A DNA stretch of 64,000 nucleotides from Tilletia caries (taxonomy: Eukaryota; Basidiomycota; Exobasidiomycetes; Tilletiales; Tilletiaceae), in assembly GCA_032718865.1 (NCBI GenBank), contig JALUTQ010000005.1:2170001-2234000 (forward strand), read 5' to 3'. Below the pieces are notes generated by a model. It was not told the DNA's origin. It saw only the letters and a list, made by a program, of their open reading frames with translations, and made no database searches. Shown here one piece after another: positions 21,599-33,124 of the stretch (the stretch's first letter is position 1; every line of letters starts with the position of its first letter). A program made the position numbers and the translations under genes.

Positions 21599-24041
21599 AT
21601 GCCGACTCCACCACTTTCCTCGCCCGACAGCCTGTTCTCTCACAAGAGCTCGCTCTCAATCGACAGTGTTACAAGTGCAGGAAGCTCCTCCTTCAGCAGC
21701 TCAAACCGGTCGTCGGTCAGCAAGTCTATTACATCGCCCCCTGCTCGGATCAGCGACTTGAAGCAAACCTCAGCCAGATCAACGCCTTCATTGCCCACTT
21801 CTTCCACAAGTCCACCTCCACCGCCGCTGTCATCACAAGGCGCTCATCTGCACCCATCCAGTCCTCTCCCACCAGCGGCAGCGGCAGTCGTAGCCGCCGC
21901 CGCCAAACGCAGACGGGCACAAACCGAGGTCCAGCGCTTGCCCCTCCAGCTCCCCCTCGTCCCCAGCGGATCCATGTCGGGCAACTTGTCCAGCTACGGG
22001 AACGCCGTGACTCAGCTGGTGCCTCCGCGACGGTTGGAGAGGAGACCGTCGGTGATACAGCCTGAGAATGATCTGGCGGGCGCGAAGGGGGAAGCTGATG
22101 CGGTCACCGGTCGGAGGAGGATCCAGATTGGGTACATCTCAAATGAGGCGAGGCGAGCTTCGACTTTTAAGAAGAGGAAGGCGGGGCTGTTAAAGAAGGT
22201 GAGTACGAGTAGCTTCGATCGGCGGAGGAAGATGAAAATTGTTTTGAGTTGTTTGACTGAACACGGTTCCCCCCTTTGCTTCTGGCCTTCTCAATTCCCT
22301 GCTAATCCTTTTGCCGATCTCAGGCGTACGAGTTGGCTGAGCTGACGGGATCTCATGTCCTGGTTGTGGCTGTCAACGATCTGGGCAAGTGCTACTCCTT
22401 CGCAACGCCAAGTCTTCAACCAATGGTGACCCATCCCGAGGGACAAACTCTGCTCAAGCGATGCCTGGCGAACGGCCAAACCGGCAACGACTCGACTTCC
22501 TTCGATACGTCACAATTCTCAGGAGAACATTCTTCCTTCGGCGCGGTGGAATCCCTTCTCGACGAGGACGACGATGACGATGATGAGGACGACAGCGACG
22601 GGGACGCCGACATGGCCGACTCGATCCAGCTCACCCCAGCGAAGAACCGTCCGACGATGAAGAGGGCCAAAGCGACCATGGCTTCACCCTCTACCTCCGA
22701 TCGGTCCTTGAGACGGGGGACAGGTCCTATCCTCAAACCCAAGCTCGGGACCACGTCCGGCATGGAGATGAGCCAGAGCCTGAGCGGCAACTTCGTACCC
22801 CTCAAGCCCGTCTTCCTCTCCAGTGCCAACCCTCCATCTTCCTCCGGCCGTCACTCGCAGTCATCATCAGTGAGCTGGTCCCCTTTCATCGGCAGCCAGA
22901 GCATGGGCGACTACAACTCCCCACAGAGCCCGGCGCCTCCCCATATCCTCGCTTTCGACCAAGCTGCCGCAGCCCACCACCACATGTTGGGCATGTTCAC
23001 CTCGACAGCTGGCCCTGCGGAGCCCAGCGTGCCCGCAGAAGCACCGTTGCCGCCCTCTCTGATCACGGGCGAGCCCATCGCGTCATCGCTGCCGGCGCCG
23101 ACGAGGTCGAGCTTCCGAGGGGGTCGACCGCGCGCAGCGACGATGCTGAACCCGATCGAGATCCAGCCGTTGCCTTCGGACTCGATGGCCACGAGGGCGT
23201 TCTTGACGGGCCAGGATCTGCCTTCGCCTGTCAACGCACTTGCGCTGAACTTGGGCTCGGCTTATATCGGCGGCGGTGGTGGTGGTGGTGGTGATGTTAG
23301 CTCCGGTATTGGGCTCAGCGGGATGCAAGGTTCCGATGGAATGGTCCCGCTTGGACATGCTCATGGACATGGACATTCTAGGACGTACGACATCCAGTCT
23401 TCGAACGTCGGTCGTCCGCGCTCGCACACGACCTACCCGGCCCATCATCAACAACAGCACACGAGTTTGGTCAGCGGCCAGTCCATGGGCGTGATGCCTT
23501 CGTCCGTGTGGACGACGTTCGACCCTTCCCTCCTCCCCGGCGCGTTCATGCCGTCGATCTCGATCCCGGCCTCAGGGTCAGGGTCGGGGTCGGAACGGCG
23601 GACAGGGACGGGGGCCGGGTCGGGAACACTCGGCAAGCGAAAGCTCTCGATGGAAGTCGACCAGTCGAACGAGGACGCTTCGCTCGTCCCCACCAGTCTA
23701 GGAGGTGGTGACGCTGCTCCCATGCTAGCACCCGCAGTCCCGACCTCGATCCCCCTCTCCTCCTCGCCCTCTCTCGTCGTCGTCCCCGAGCCGGCTGTGA
23801 TGATGCAGCAGGACGACACATCGTCTACGTCAACCCCGCGCAAGATGGCCCGGACGCAAGGCGCGTTGTCTCCCGGAGGCGGGATGTCTGCAACCATGGA
23901 AGCTGCGCCTTCCTCCTCCCCGGACTCTAGGAATGCAGCTGCGGTTAACCCTCGAGCGTTCGGTCGGGTTCGCTCCTATACCCTTGGAACTCCGCTCCAG
24001 CACCTCGGTCTGGGGTCTACGGCTGAGGTGATGGAAGAGGA

Positions 24042-24093
<52 letters not shown>

Positions 24094-24798
24094 AACTTCG
24101 GACCCGCGTTCTGCCACACGCCCGGAACGGGCGGTCCAGCATCGCTATTCAGCGCCCCCGTCGCTGCGTCGTCCGCGTCAGCAATGATGATGGCGTCCGC
24201 CGTCGACCCGTTCGCAGCTGCGGTTGCGGCTGGCTTGGACCCGTTCGGAGCCGGGAACAACAACAACAACAATCACGCCGGTGCGGCTGCAACGGCACCG
24301 AGGGCACTTATGAACACCCCTTTCCTCGACGGTTCTGCCGCAGCTGGAGCGGGCTCACCCTTCTCTGGTGGCTTGATGATGGGCGGCGTCGATAGCAGCG
24401 GCGGCGCTGGGCCTTCGTCTGCGGGTTTCTTCGACACGCTCAACTTTGGCGGCGGCGCCAGTGCGATGCTGATGGCGCACCACGACGCGGGTGATGCTAC
24501 GATGGAGATGTCGACGGGTACGAAGGCGGGCTTGGCCATTCCTCCGTCCGTGTCACGGTCCACCTCCAACCCGATGACGGCGAACAACAGTGGCCAGGGC
24601 GCAGGTGCAGGTGCGGGTGCAGGTGCAGCTTCATCGACCGACTTCCTTCATCGGCTTCAGCAGCAGTATAAGGAGCACGACGACGTCCAGCTGCATCAGC
24701 ATCAGGAGCTGCAGCGTCATTATGCTGAATTGACGGCTGCTGCTGCTGCTGCTGCTGCGGGTGGGATGTCGGGCTCGGGTACGCCTCCGCAGCCGTGA
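21599..24798 (+). CDS. SRF/Mcm1-type MADS-box transcription factor
   Basis: Model: exons 21599-22198 and 22324-24798 (1024 aa). The ATG at 21599 is the first in-frame ATG. The intron (GTGAGT...CAG) splits the MADS domain, which begins near residue 170 with GRRRIQIGYISNEARRASTF, continues KKRKAGLLKK, and after the intron reads AYELAELTGSHVLVVAVND. The SAM-like extension TPSLQPMVTHPEGQ follows, as in SRF/Mcm1-class proteins. An acidic block lies near residues 280-300. The remaining ~700 residues are Ser/Pro/Gly/Ala-rich, with a Gln tract of about 17 residues encoded by CAG repeats and Ala and Asn runs. It should bind CArG-type sites as a dimer with cofactors. The extended N- and C-terminal regions make it much longer than yeast Mcm1. 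Confidence 0.92.
24046..24095 (+). repeat. CAG microsatellite encoding polyglutamine
   Basis: An almost pure CAG run interrupted by a single CAA, in frame within the MADS-box gene. It encodes about 17 Gln and is likely length-variable between strains. Confidence 0.9.
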
Positions 24799-25481
24799 AA
24801 TCCCATCGACCGGACCTCAAGAAACACGACGCCCTCGACATCCTCGACCCTTCCCTTCAACTTGTTTTGTATCAGTATTTTGCCAAACTAGGGTTCTACT
24901 CCGCCTCTCTCGCTCTTTTCCCGCCTCGGCTCCCCCGCTCCTTTTCTCGGACCATCTCGCTCTCGGCTCTCTCGCCCCACGGCTCCTTCGCTTTCTACCA
25001 CCACACTCCTGTTTTTTTGCACACCTGTTTGCGTTTACCGCATCGTATCAAACTGTATCGCCCAGCGCCTTCCTCGCGTCCTCCTCTCTCATTGATGTTA
25101 CCCTAACCTTCCTTTCTTTTCACATCACCCCCTTCGTTGGCTCTGGCCCTCTGTCCGTTCACTTCTGCGCTTGCTTGTCCTCTTCATCAATATCATCCTT
25201 TCATTTTTGCATCTCCTTTTCCACGTCTCCGTCTGCTGTGCTGTGTGATATGTAAGGCGGGTCTGTGGCAGGGGGTCGCGATGGGCAACGTAGTTGGGGA
25301 GTGAAATACACAGACGATACATTTACTCATACACCAGAACCAATGTTGTACATGCGTGAGGGACTTGAATCGATAGCAGGGGGTCCAGGAAGAGCGATAC
25401 ACTGGACCGCGAGGCGAAACGGCCGGACCTTCTGAAGACCGAGATCCGGCCTCCCAAGAAATTGATAATCTCTCCCTAATC
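24799..25481. other. Convergent 3' region
   Basis: 683 bp between the MADS-box stop and the end of the next minus-strand gene. Pyrimidine-rich for its first 450 bp. No gene supported. Confidence 0.5.
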
Positions 25482-26781
25482 TTAGGGCCGGTCGCGGAGC
25501 AGCTGGACGGTGGTCAGTCGACGAACGGCGGCTGGGTGGAGCTCGAGGTAGAGCGTCTGTGCGCCCTGGGCCAGACGGATGGTGCGTGTCGAGGGATGGC
25601 AGAGTAGCTGTTTGGCGAAGGGGAAGGTTAAGAAAGATATATTCGCAGTTAGCCAGTGGCGAAGTACGGATAGAATAGGGAAAAGGAATGAAGGAAAGGC
25701 AACGTACCTCGATATCGACGAGCATCTCGGCTACCTCCATCCCCTCCTCATCAGGACCAGCGCCGTTGCGCTCCGGCGACGTCTCAAAAGTGCGCGTAGC
25801 CCGACTCCTTCGCCCCGCCTCCTCCAGGTCCGTCGTCCGAAAGACAGACTCAGGACTGTACCCGAGCCCAGCAACAGCCGAGTCCTTCCGCTGACTTCCC
25901 GCCTTGAGGGACGAGCTTCCGTTCGAAGAAGAGGAAGAAGTGGGGATGACTTGCAACCTTGCGATACGCTGGTGAGTGCGGGAGGTGGTGATGTGGGACG
26001 GTAAGGGCAGGTCGTCCATATTTTCCAGAATGTGGGATTGGAGCATGGCGAGCTCGGATGGGCTGAGGACGTCCTGCAGTCGTCCGCTAGCTTGGACAGG
26101 GGCCGAGGCTCGGATGGCGTTACCCGCACTACGCTCAGGTGAGGAGGAAGAAGTGGGGAGGTTGAGAGTGGCGCCGAGATCCTCCAGCACGACAGCTGTG
26201 CACTTCGCACATTCGAAGATGGCGAGCGGCGCCAGGATCCGGAGAGGAGTTTGGAAGTGATGGTGGTGCCGGTTGTCGTTGTTGGGGGACGAAGTAGGGA
26301 TGGGCGCGGTGAGGTGGTGCAGGGCACGGAGGAGGGTTGCGTAGGTGTTTGCGTGGTGTGAGGCTTGGGGTGAGCCGAGGTAGAGGAGGAGGGTGAGTCG
26401 TTGGCCGGCTTGCATTGTTAGTTTGTAGGTCGTGATCTGTTTTGAGTGGGAAAAGGGGAGTAAAAGGGATTGTGTTAGAGTTGAGCGTAGGAGGGAGGGT
26501 CGATTCGTGATCCTCTGACGTACCTTGACTTGATCAGTCGCATCCTCATCCTCGTCATCCTCCTCGTCATCTTCTTGGACGATGGTAAGAGTGCGCAGTC
26601 GAGTCTTCTGCTCCAGTTGAGCCAGAGCTTCCTTGACATGCTCTGGCAGAGTGTCCAGTTGGATGGCAGGGTTGTGCTGGAGGAGGGCCTGTGCGCGATG
26701 GCTGTCTCGCAGGGCTGCTGGGCGATTGGGAGGGAGGGGAGTAGGAGTGGGAGGAGGCACGTAGAAGCTGATGGAGGCCAT
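25482..26781 (-). CDS. Conserved-looking hypothetical protein
   Basis: Model on the minus strand: 26781-26524, 26436-25708 and 25607-25482 (370 aa), both introns GT-AG with GTACGT donors and preserved frame. I do not recognise the family. It has a Pro-rich start, a helical stretch (ALAQLEQKTRLRTL), a strongly acidic patch (EDDEEDDEDEDATD), and a central structured portion (AGQRLTLLLYLGSPQ, then LAIFECAKCTAVVLEDLGA). A Ser-rich linker follows, then a short structured C-terminus (LLCHPSTRTIRLAQGAQTLY). There is no signal peptide and no membrane span. It is divergent from the HAD-phosphatase gene. Confidence 0.7.
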
Positions 26782-27483
26782 TGTGATTCTGTTTGAGAAA
26801 AGTGGGGGATGAGAGAGAGTGGATGCAGACTGGTGGGTGTTGTGAAAGGCGGAGGAGGGAGAGTAAGAAGGGTGTGATATATGTAATAAGAGAGAGGTCA
26901 GCCTGGATCAAAAGGGGGGAACAGAGAGATTAGCGATAGAGCGAGCGGCAAACACGGGGGGCAAAGCAGGGTCAGAGTGAAAGGGAAGGGTCATCTGACT
27001 ACTATCTCTCATACCGAGTACCTGCGAAGGGCCAAGGCTCACCCAACGTTCTCATCGCTCCGCCCTGCCTGGGACACCCAGCACTTGTCTCTCTCCGCGG
27101 CCGCGTGTGAGTTCCCAGCTCCTGAGCGCAGCGTCCCAGGGCACGATCCGCATCAGGCATCAGGCATCAGGCATCAGGCATCAGGCTGTTGTTTGCCTTC
27201 CGTTGACTTTTACTCATCTGTGAAGGTCACTTCACTGTCCTCCTCCAAGGTTCCTCCGCGCTTTGCCGGGTGGTTAGCCCTGATCGCATGATCATCTGGG
27301 GGCCTTATCTAATCTTATCCGGCTGTATCTCATCGTTGCGCAATGAAATGCGCTGACGTAAGACGTTGGACTTGGACAAAGGCTCGCCAGCGCAACTGAC
27401 TCGACTTCGACCTGACTTCCTTCCTTCCTTCCTTCCTTCCTTCCTTCCTTCCTGCCGACGTCGACATTCACTCGATAGCAAGG
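26782..27483. promoter_or_regulatory. Divergent promoter region with two microsatellites
   Basis: 702 bp between two divergent starts. It contains a perfect CATCAGG heptamer run (about 27149-27185) and a CTTC run (about 27417-27452) ending 30 bp before the HAD-gene ATG. No gene seen. Confidence 0.45.
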
Positions 27484-29122
27484 ATGGCACACATCGGAGC
27501 AGTCAGCCTCGCAAGGCGTCTCAAAAGCGCACCGCTCTTCGCAGCTCTGCCCGCAGCATCAGCACAACTAACCACACCAACAGCCCACCTCCGACCGACG
27601 AGACTCTACTCGACCCGCGCTCCCAAACCAAAGCTCGCCTTCGCCCTCGACATCGACGGCGTACTCAAACAAGGCCCCAACGTCCTCCCCGCCGCCCTCC
27701 GCGCATTCGACATAATAAACGGCGACAACCCAGTCTCAACCCGCATCCCCTACCTCCTCCTAACCAACGGCGGCGGCTGGTCCGAATCCGAGCGCGCCCT
27801 CCGTCTCTCGAAGGACTTCGGCTTCGACATCCCGGAGACGCAGATCATTCAGGCGCATACGGTTATGCGGAGTCTGACGAGGTTGTATGCGGGGAGGCCG
27901 ATCTTGTGTTTGGGTGGGCCGGAGACGCCGCCGGGGAGGGCGAGGAGTGTTATGAATGGGTATGGGTTTCGGGATGTGTATACGGCGCATGATTTGATTG
28001 CCAGTGCGCCGGCGGCGTGGCCGTTCTCGACGATCTCGGATGCGCATCGGGCTGAGGCGAGGGTGAGTCTTTTCTTCTCTGTCTTCCCTGTTGATACCGG
28101 CATGAATGCTGAACGCCTCTGATGACGCTCTCCTGTTTTTGGCAGAAAGCGGACTTCTCGAAAGTGAACTTTGCCGCTGTCATGGTCTTCCACGACAGCC
28201 GCGACTTCGGACGCGATATCCAAGTGAGTCTTCGCCCCCCTCTTTTTTGCTCCAAGGAGAAGTGCACTGAAGTTTGGAATCTTGTCCAGTTCATCGTCGA
28301 CATTTTACGATCTCGGGACGGCGTCTTTGGCACGATTGACGACGAGCGGAGAGCAGGACAGAGCAAAGCTCAGATCCCACTCTACTTCTCACACGGCGAT
28401 CTTTGTACGTATCTCCCTCCCTCCCTCCCTCCCTCCCTCCCTCCCTCCCTCCCTCCCTCCCTCCCTCCCTCCCTGCCCTCCTCGCCCTGGGCTTGACGTA
28501 TTTCCGCTCTAATCCTTCTTTCGATCTTATCACAGTGTGGGGGAACGACTTCCCGGTGGTACGATATGGACAGGGCGCGTTCCGGGTCGCGTGTGAGGCT
28601 ATTTATGAAGCCACCACGGGCCGCAAGCTTGAATACACCGTCTTCGGGAAGCCAGAACGGCTTACATACGAGTGGGTCACTTCTCCCCTCCTCTTCTCAC
28701 CGGACGTCCTTGGTGTGTTTTCTGACCGAAGTTCATATGGATCTCTATCGTGGCAGGTACGCGGAGGCTGTATTGAGGGAACAGATCGACCCTGCTGACG
28801 TCGATCGCGAGTGGACGGCCGAAGAGCGTGCGAATGTGTGGATGATCGGGGATAACCCTGCAGCCGATATCAAGGGTGAGCACTCCCCCCATCCCAATCT
28901 CCTCTCCTTCCCCTTCCCACCCGAAAAAAAGCTGACACTCCCGAGCTTTCTGTGTGCGTGTGTGTGAAAACAGGCGCGAACGATTGGGGCTTCTCCTCGG
29001 CCTTGGTACGGACGGGGGTGTACAGGGACGTCGAGGGTCCACCGGCACATCGGCCCACGGTGCTGGTCGACGATGTGGAGCAGGCGGTGAAGGCGGCGAT
29101 GAAGCGGGTGTGGGGGTGTTGA
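27484..29122 (+). CDS. CECR5-like mitochondrial HAD-superfamily phosphatase
   Basis: Model: exons 27484-28062, 28146-28223, 28290-28404, 28536-28671, 28757-28875 and 28974-29122 (391 aa). Residues 1-46 are basic and Ala-rich, ending LYSTR, typical of a mitochondrial presequence. HAD motif I is FALDIDGVL with Asp56 and Asp58. LLTNGGG follows as motif II. GKPERLTYEYAEAVL precedes WMIGDNPAADIKGAND, the motif III/IV acidic loop. The order matches the CECR5/TIGR01456 branch of type IIA HAD hydrolases, whose substrate is not established. Intron 3 contains a CTCC microsatellite. Donor four is GTGGGT, a little unusual, but the joined frame reads through cleanly. Confidence 0.9.
28410..28473. repeat. 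CTCC microsatellite inside an intron
   Basis: About 16 copies of the tetramer ctcc, wholly within the third intron of the CECR5-like gene, where it also supplies a long pyrimidine tract. Confidence 0.9.
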
Positions 29123-29660
29123 GAGAGGGGTGATTGAGGGAGAGAGGGGGAGAATGCGTTGGAGGATTGCTACTGGCCTATGTAAGTATGTATCTCCCAC
29201 CCACATACATATGTAACTCCTTCTCCTCTCTCCTCCTGCAGGCAGGGCAGGGTGCACGGACCCGCTGGAAGTTTCAGCCCGATCCTGCTTAGTCAGCCAG
29301 ATCTCAACATTAACTTATTTTTTTGGATTTCAGAACGTGCTGCTCGAGCCACTTCGCCGGTTCACTTTCACGCACGGCACGGGGTGGGCCGTGGGCGCCT
29401 CATGCCTGGCGGGTGCGAGTAGAAGAGGTATAGGGAGTAACGTTGATGCGTTGATGAGCTGTACGCCTGCGCCTGGGACGCTGCTCTGTAGGCCCCTTCC
29501 TGCTCTCGTTCTCGTTCTCTCTCTGTTCTCGTTGTTGTCAAAGGGCCGGTCCCCACCTGGGCTCGCTCCACCCCACTGAACTCTCTCGCAGACGACACTC
29601 TCCGCCCAAGCCCTCGGCGAACCCGCGCTACCCCCTCCCCCCACCACGCCCTCGTAGCAA
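29123..29660. other. Intergenic region
   Basis: 538 bp without a supportable gene. A T-run lies near 29318-29324. The downstream gene's frame is closed by a TAG at 29655, six bases before its ATG. Confidence 0.45.
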
Positions 29661-31403
29661 ATGGTCGCAAACGGGTCGAGCGCAGAAGCGTCTGGCGTGC
29701 GCGCTGCTCCTATGGGCACGGCGTCTACGATGTCACCGAGTCAGAGGAGGATACAGCGGGACGATCATCAGCAAGAGCAGGAGCAGGAGGCTCCGCCTCC
29801 TCCTTCTTCCACCCCCAACTCTTCAAACAGCCCTTACGCCGACCGAATCTCAAACGGCATACAGCTACTCGTCGCCCTCCTGGGTGCGCTCGCGGAGGTG
29901 GTGTACGACACGCTGGCAGCGGGTCTCCTCTGTTTGCCGTACTCGGTCCATCTGGAAGGTTGGAGCGGGGGCAATCCGACGTTGGCGCTGATCGTCGTGC
30001 ACTGGGCTGCTACTGCTACTGCTACTGCTACTGCTGCGGTGGGAAAGGTCGACCGGCCGGACGCTGGGTCTGATGATGAGGATCTGGACCTGCTGGAGGA
30101 GGAAGATGAAGAGCAGGAGGGTGAAGGAGTGGAGACGGGCGCACGGATACCGCGCGGGTGGGGCATCTCTGCTTCCGACTGGACTTCGTGCGGCCGGGAC
30201 GTCTTCGAAGGCTCGGGCTCGTCGCGCAGGAAACATACGACTGTGATGCTAGCGTCGGTGCCGTCGTCGCCTTACCTGCGCAGTACCTCAACCACGACAC
30301 CGTCCTCGCCCCGGTTCTCGGCAGCGGGCTCGGTACCTTCAACGCCGACGGGGACGGGAAGGCATGGCCATGGTCATCGAGGCTCCGGCGCGGTGGTTGA
30401 GTTGGACTGGAGTGGGGCGAGTGCGAGTGGGTCACCCCGGATCCGTCCTTCGGGGTGGTCGAGTGGGCGGACGATGAGTTATGGCGGTGGTGCCGCTGCC
30501 GCTAGTGGGAGTGGGAGTACGGGCGGGGGCGCACCTGCGATGGGTAGGAGGAGGAGTAGTGGGAGTGGGTCGTATGGCGGACTTGGCTTTGGTTTGGGCT
30601 TGGGGTTGGGAGGTGCGGCTTCTTTACCTGGGACACCTGCTGCGGGCGCGGGTGGGGTTCTGAGTTCGCCTTTCTTTGGCGCAATTCGGACGTCTTCTTT
30701 CTCGTCGTCGTCCTCTCGACCGGCCAACGGGGCGGCGAATGCGGGACTGGGTCTGACGGCGTTGACGTTGAGGGAGAACGAAGAGGAGGAGGACGACGAT
30801 GGGCCGGATCAGGAGCGAGAACGGGAATGTGACCGGGATCGGAATCGAGCGCGGTCGACTTCGGTCTCGAGCTTGGCTTCGGTGCCTGAGCTCAGCCTGG
30901 GAGCGGCTGCTGTCAGTCTGAGCCATGGCGTCAGTACCCCTGGAGGAGGGGGAGGCTCGGACGCCTTGTTCGTCGAGTCTTCCTTCTCATCACAACGAGC
31001 ACGGGGGCGGTCAAGGCTGGGTCTTATGCTAGGACAGCGGAGACCGGGACGACTACGACTACGATCACAACCACAATCACGAGTGCGACTGCGACTGCTA
31101 CAAGAGGGACATAGACGGAGACAACGGGGACGGCCGGTGCGGATGTATCGGTTCGCGGTGACGTACGCTGCGATGTTGCACTACCTAGCCACAGCACTTG
31201 CGCTGCGTGCCCTCCTGGACGAGATCCGCGACCGCCGTTCGGACCGAGGTGGGCTTGTGAAGGCGGTGTGTGGGGTGCTGGTGTGTGGGATGAGCATGGA
31301 GGCGCGGTCGAAGGCGGAGGGACTGGGACTGCGACGCAGCTCGTTGGGGGCGTGTGTGTTGCTGCTGTTTGCTGTTGGCTTCGTACTCAGCGACAGCCAT
31401 TGA
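29661..31403 (+). CDS. Low-complexity putative membrane protein
   Basis: A single uninterrupted frame of 580 codons beginning with ATG at 29661. A hydrophobic stretch near residues 68-95 (IQLLVALLGALAEVVYDTLA) and two more at the C-terminus (near residues 500-520 and 560-576) suggest membrane association. Between them lie an acidic block (EEEDEEQEGEGVE), a Ser/Gly-rich region and an Arg-rich patch (about 455-490) that looks like an out-of-frame or unspliced segment. I recognise no domain. The Arg-rich patch could hide an intron or a frameshift just before the last hydrophobic part, so the 3' half of the model is uncertain. Confidence 0.5.
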   Translation: MVANGSSAEASGVRAAPMGTASTMSPSQRRIQRDDHQQEQEQEAPPPPSSTPNSSNSPYADRISNGIQLLVALLGALAEVVYDTLAAGLLCLPYSVHLEGWSGGNPTLALIVVHWAATATATATAAVGKVDRPDAGSDDEDLDLLEEEDEEQEGEGVETGARIPRGWGISASDWTSCGRDVFEGSGSSRRKHTTVMLASVPSSPYLRSTSTTTPSSPRFSAAGSVPSTPTGTGRHGHGHRGSGAVVELDWSGASASGSPRIRPSGWSSGRTMSYGGGAAAASGSGSTGGGAPAMGRRRSSGSGSYGGLGFGLGLGLGGAASLPGTPAAGAGGVLSSPFFGAIRTSSFSSSSSRPANGAANAGLGLTALTLRENEEEEDDDGPDQERERECDRDRNRARSTSVSSLASVPELSLGAAAVSLSHGVSTPGGGGGSDALFVESSFSSQRARGRSRLGLMLGQRRPGRLRLRSQPQSRVRLRLLQEGHRRRQRGRPVRMYRFAVTYAAMLHYLATALALRALLDEIRDRRSDRGGLVKAVCGVLVCGMSMEARSKAEGLGLRRSSLGACVLLLFAVGFVLSDSH

Positions 31404-31562
31404 AATTCTATCATATACATTCATTCTCGGTGTCGAGTGCGAGCGCGTCGGTGTCGTCTGAGTGTCATCCGTTGGTGACGTTCTTGTTCTTCTTGACGAT
31501 CATCAACCCCTCCACAACAACACACACACTCGTTTTTTTCAAACCCATACGCATACGCATAG

Positions 31563-32866
31563 ATGCAGACACGCGACGCAGGGGGCGTGGTGTGGTTGCC
31601 TGCGCTGCTCCTGCTCCTGGCCCTGCTCTTCCCGCTCAGCATCGCCGCCAGCGCACTCGCCATCCGCATCCTCGTCCTCGACTACCCAGCAGCGGGAGCA
31701 GGACGAGCAGCGGCCACGTTCCTCGCCTTCGACGGCCTCTTCACCGTCTGCGTCCTTCTCGTCCTCCTCGTCCTCCTCACTCGCTCACAACGCGCAGGAG
31801 CAGCACTCAAGGCCGGCTGTCTCGCCCTCCTCGCCGCCCTCTGGCTTGCGGGATGCGTACTTGCCCAGCTACGACTACTACCCACGGGCGGCGTAACCAG
31901 TGATGCGCCGGTCGATGGCCGTCTCGCACGGGCGGCGCAGGCTACAGCCTGGACCAGCTTGTGAGTCTTTCATGCTATTCTCACACGCGTTCTCCGCCCA
32001 GAGAAATGGTAAGCTGATGTTGTTCCTGCCCTGATTGCCGCACCTGTAGTGCACTCGTCTGCATCGCCCTCGGCGCCATGATGCTCAGCGCGCTCCGCAC
32101 GAGCTCAGTCCACGAAGAAGGAACGAGGATAAGAAAGGAGGATGTCGAAGCGGAGGCAAGCTCGATGGACCGCGCGCAGCCGAATCAAACTCATCCAGAT
32201 GCGGGTGCGGTGGAGAAGGAGAACAAAGATGGCGGCGGCGAGATGCACGACTCGACGACGACCACTACCACCCCTCGTCCGCCGTCTTCCCTGTCCGCGG
32301 TCTCGTCTTCCATCCTGAGCATCTTCACTCCCTCCCGGCGGAAACAGCAGGACCGGACTGAAAACGGCCGTGGCGATGAAGGAGGAGAAGGTACACAAGG
32401 AGGAGGAGTATCCGACGACTGGGAGATTGTCGACATAATCGACGCCGTCGTCCCATCTGGTGCCGGTGTCAATTTCGCACATCAGCCCCAGGGCGGCGCA
32501 AAGAGGGGACGCAAATTCAAGAGGAACTCAGGAGCGAACCTTCCCGGCCCACGCTCTCCACCACCGTCGACCGCCTTACCGGCTCTGCCCCCGCCACCGC
32601 CGCCACTGCCGCCGATGATGACCACGGCAACGACAGGCCAGCAACATCTATTCGTACAGTCCAACTCGATCGCGAATAAGATGTCTGCATCTGCTTCGAC
32701 GTCCACCTTCGTCGGCTCCACGTCTGCGTCCTTCATGCCCGCTTCGTCCACCACAGCATCGTACTCCCGCACCGAACTCGGCACGGGCGCCGAGCCGGAG
32801 TACGCGTACTCACCCGTGACAAGCATGGGTCAGGGCGGCAGCAGTATCCACACGAACGCGACGGGA

Positions 32867-32911
<45 letters not shown>

Positions 32912-33124
32912 AGCAACCCGCGCCGGATGTCGATCCTCCGTCTTCCCCAAAGTCTGACGGGCAACGGACGCTCGCGTTCGCACTCGAGGTCGCAGTCGCA
33001 GTCGGACGATCAGAATTCGAACTCGCATTCGCAGTCGCCGCAGAGGACGAGGAAGGTGGAGCCGAATCCGCATATGCAGGCGCAGACGAGTGTGGAGGCG
33101 AGTCCGGTCTTGCTGCCGTATTGA
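31563..33124 (+). CDS. Four-TM membrane protein with long cytosolic-type tail
   Basis: Model: exons 31563-31960 and 32050-33124 (490 aa), GT-AG intron. Four hydrophobic spans fall at about residues 11-34, 48-70, 79-104 and 131-152 (the last one spanning the splice), so the intron sits inside the final membrane span. The arrangement of four TMs with short loops resembles fungal MARVEL-like or claudin-like proteins, but no diagnostic motif is visible. The C-terminal ~330 residues are Ser/Thr/Pro-rich, with a Thr-Gly dipeptide repeat and an Arg-Ser run (SRSHSRSQSQS). Confidence 0.65.
32867..32912 (+). repeat. ACAGGC hexamer repeat encoding Thr-Gly
   Basis: About seven perfect tandem copies of acaggc, in frame within the four-TM protein gene, giving alternating Thr and Gly. 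Confidence 0.9.
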
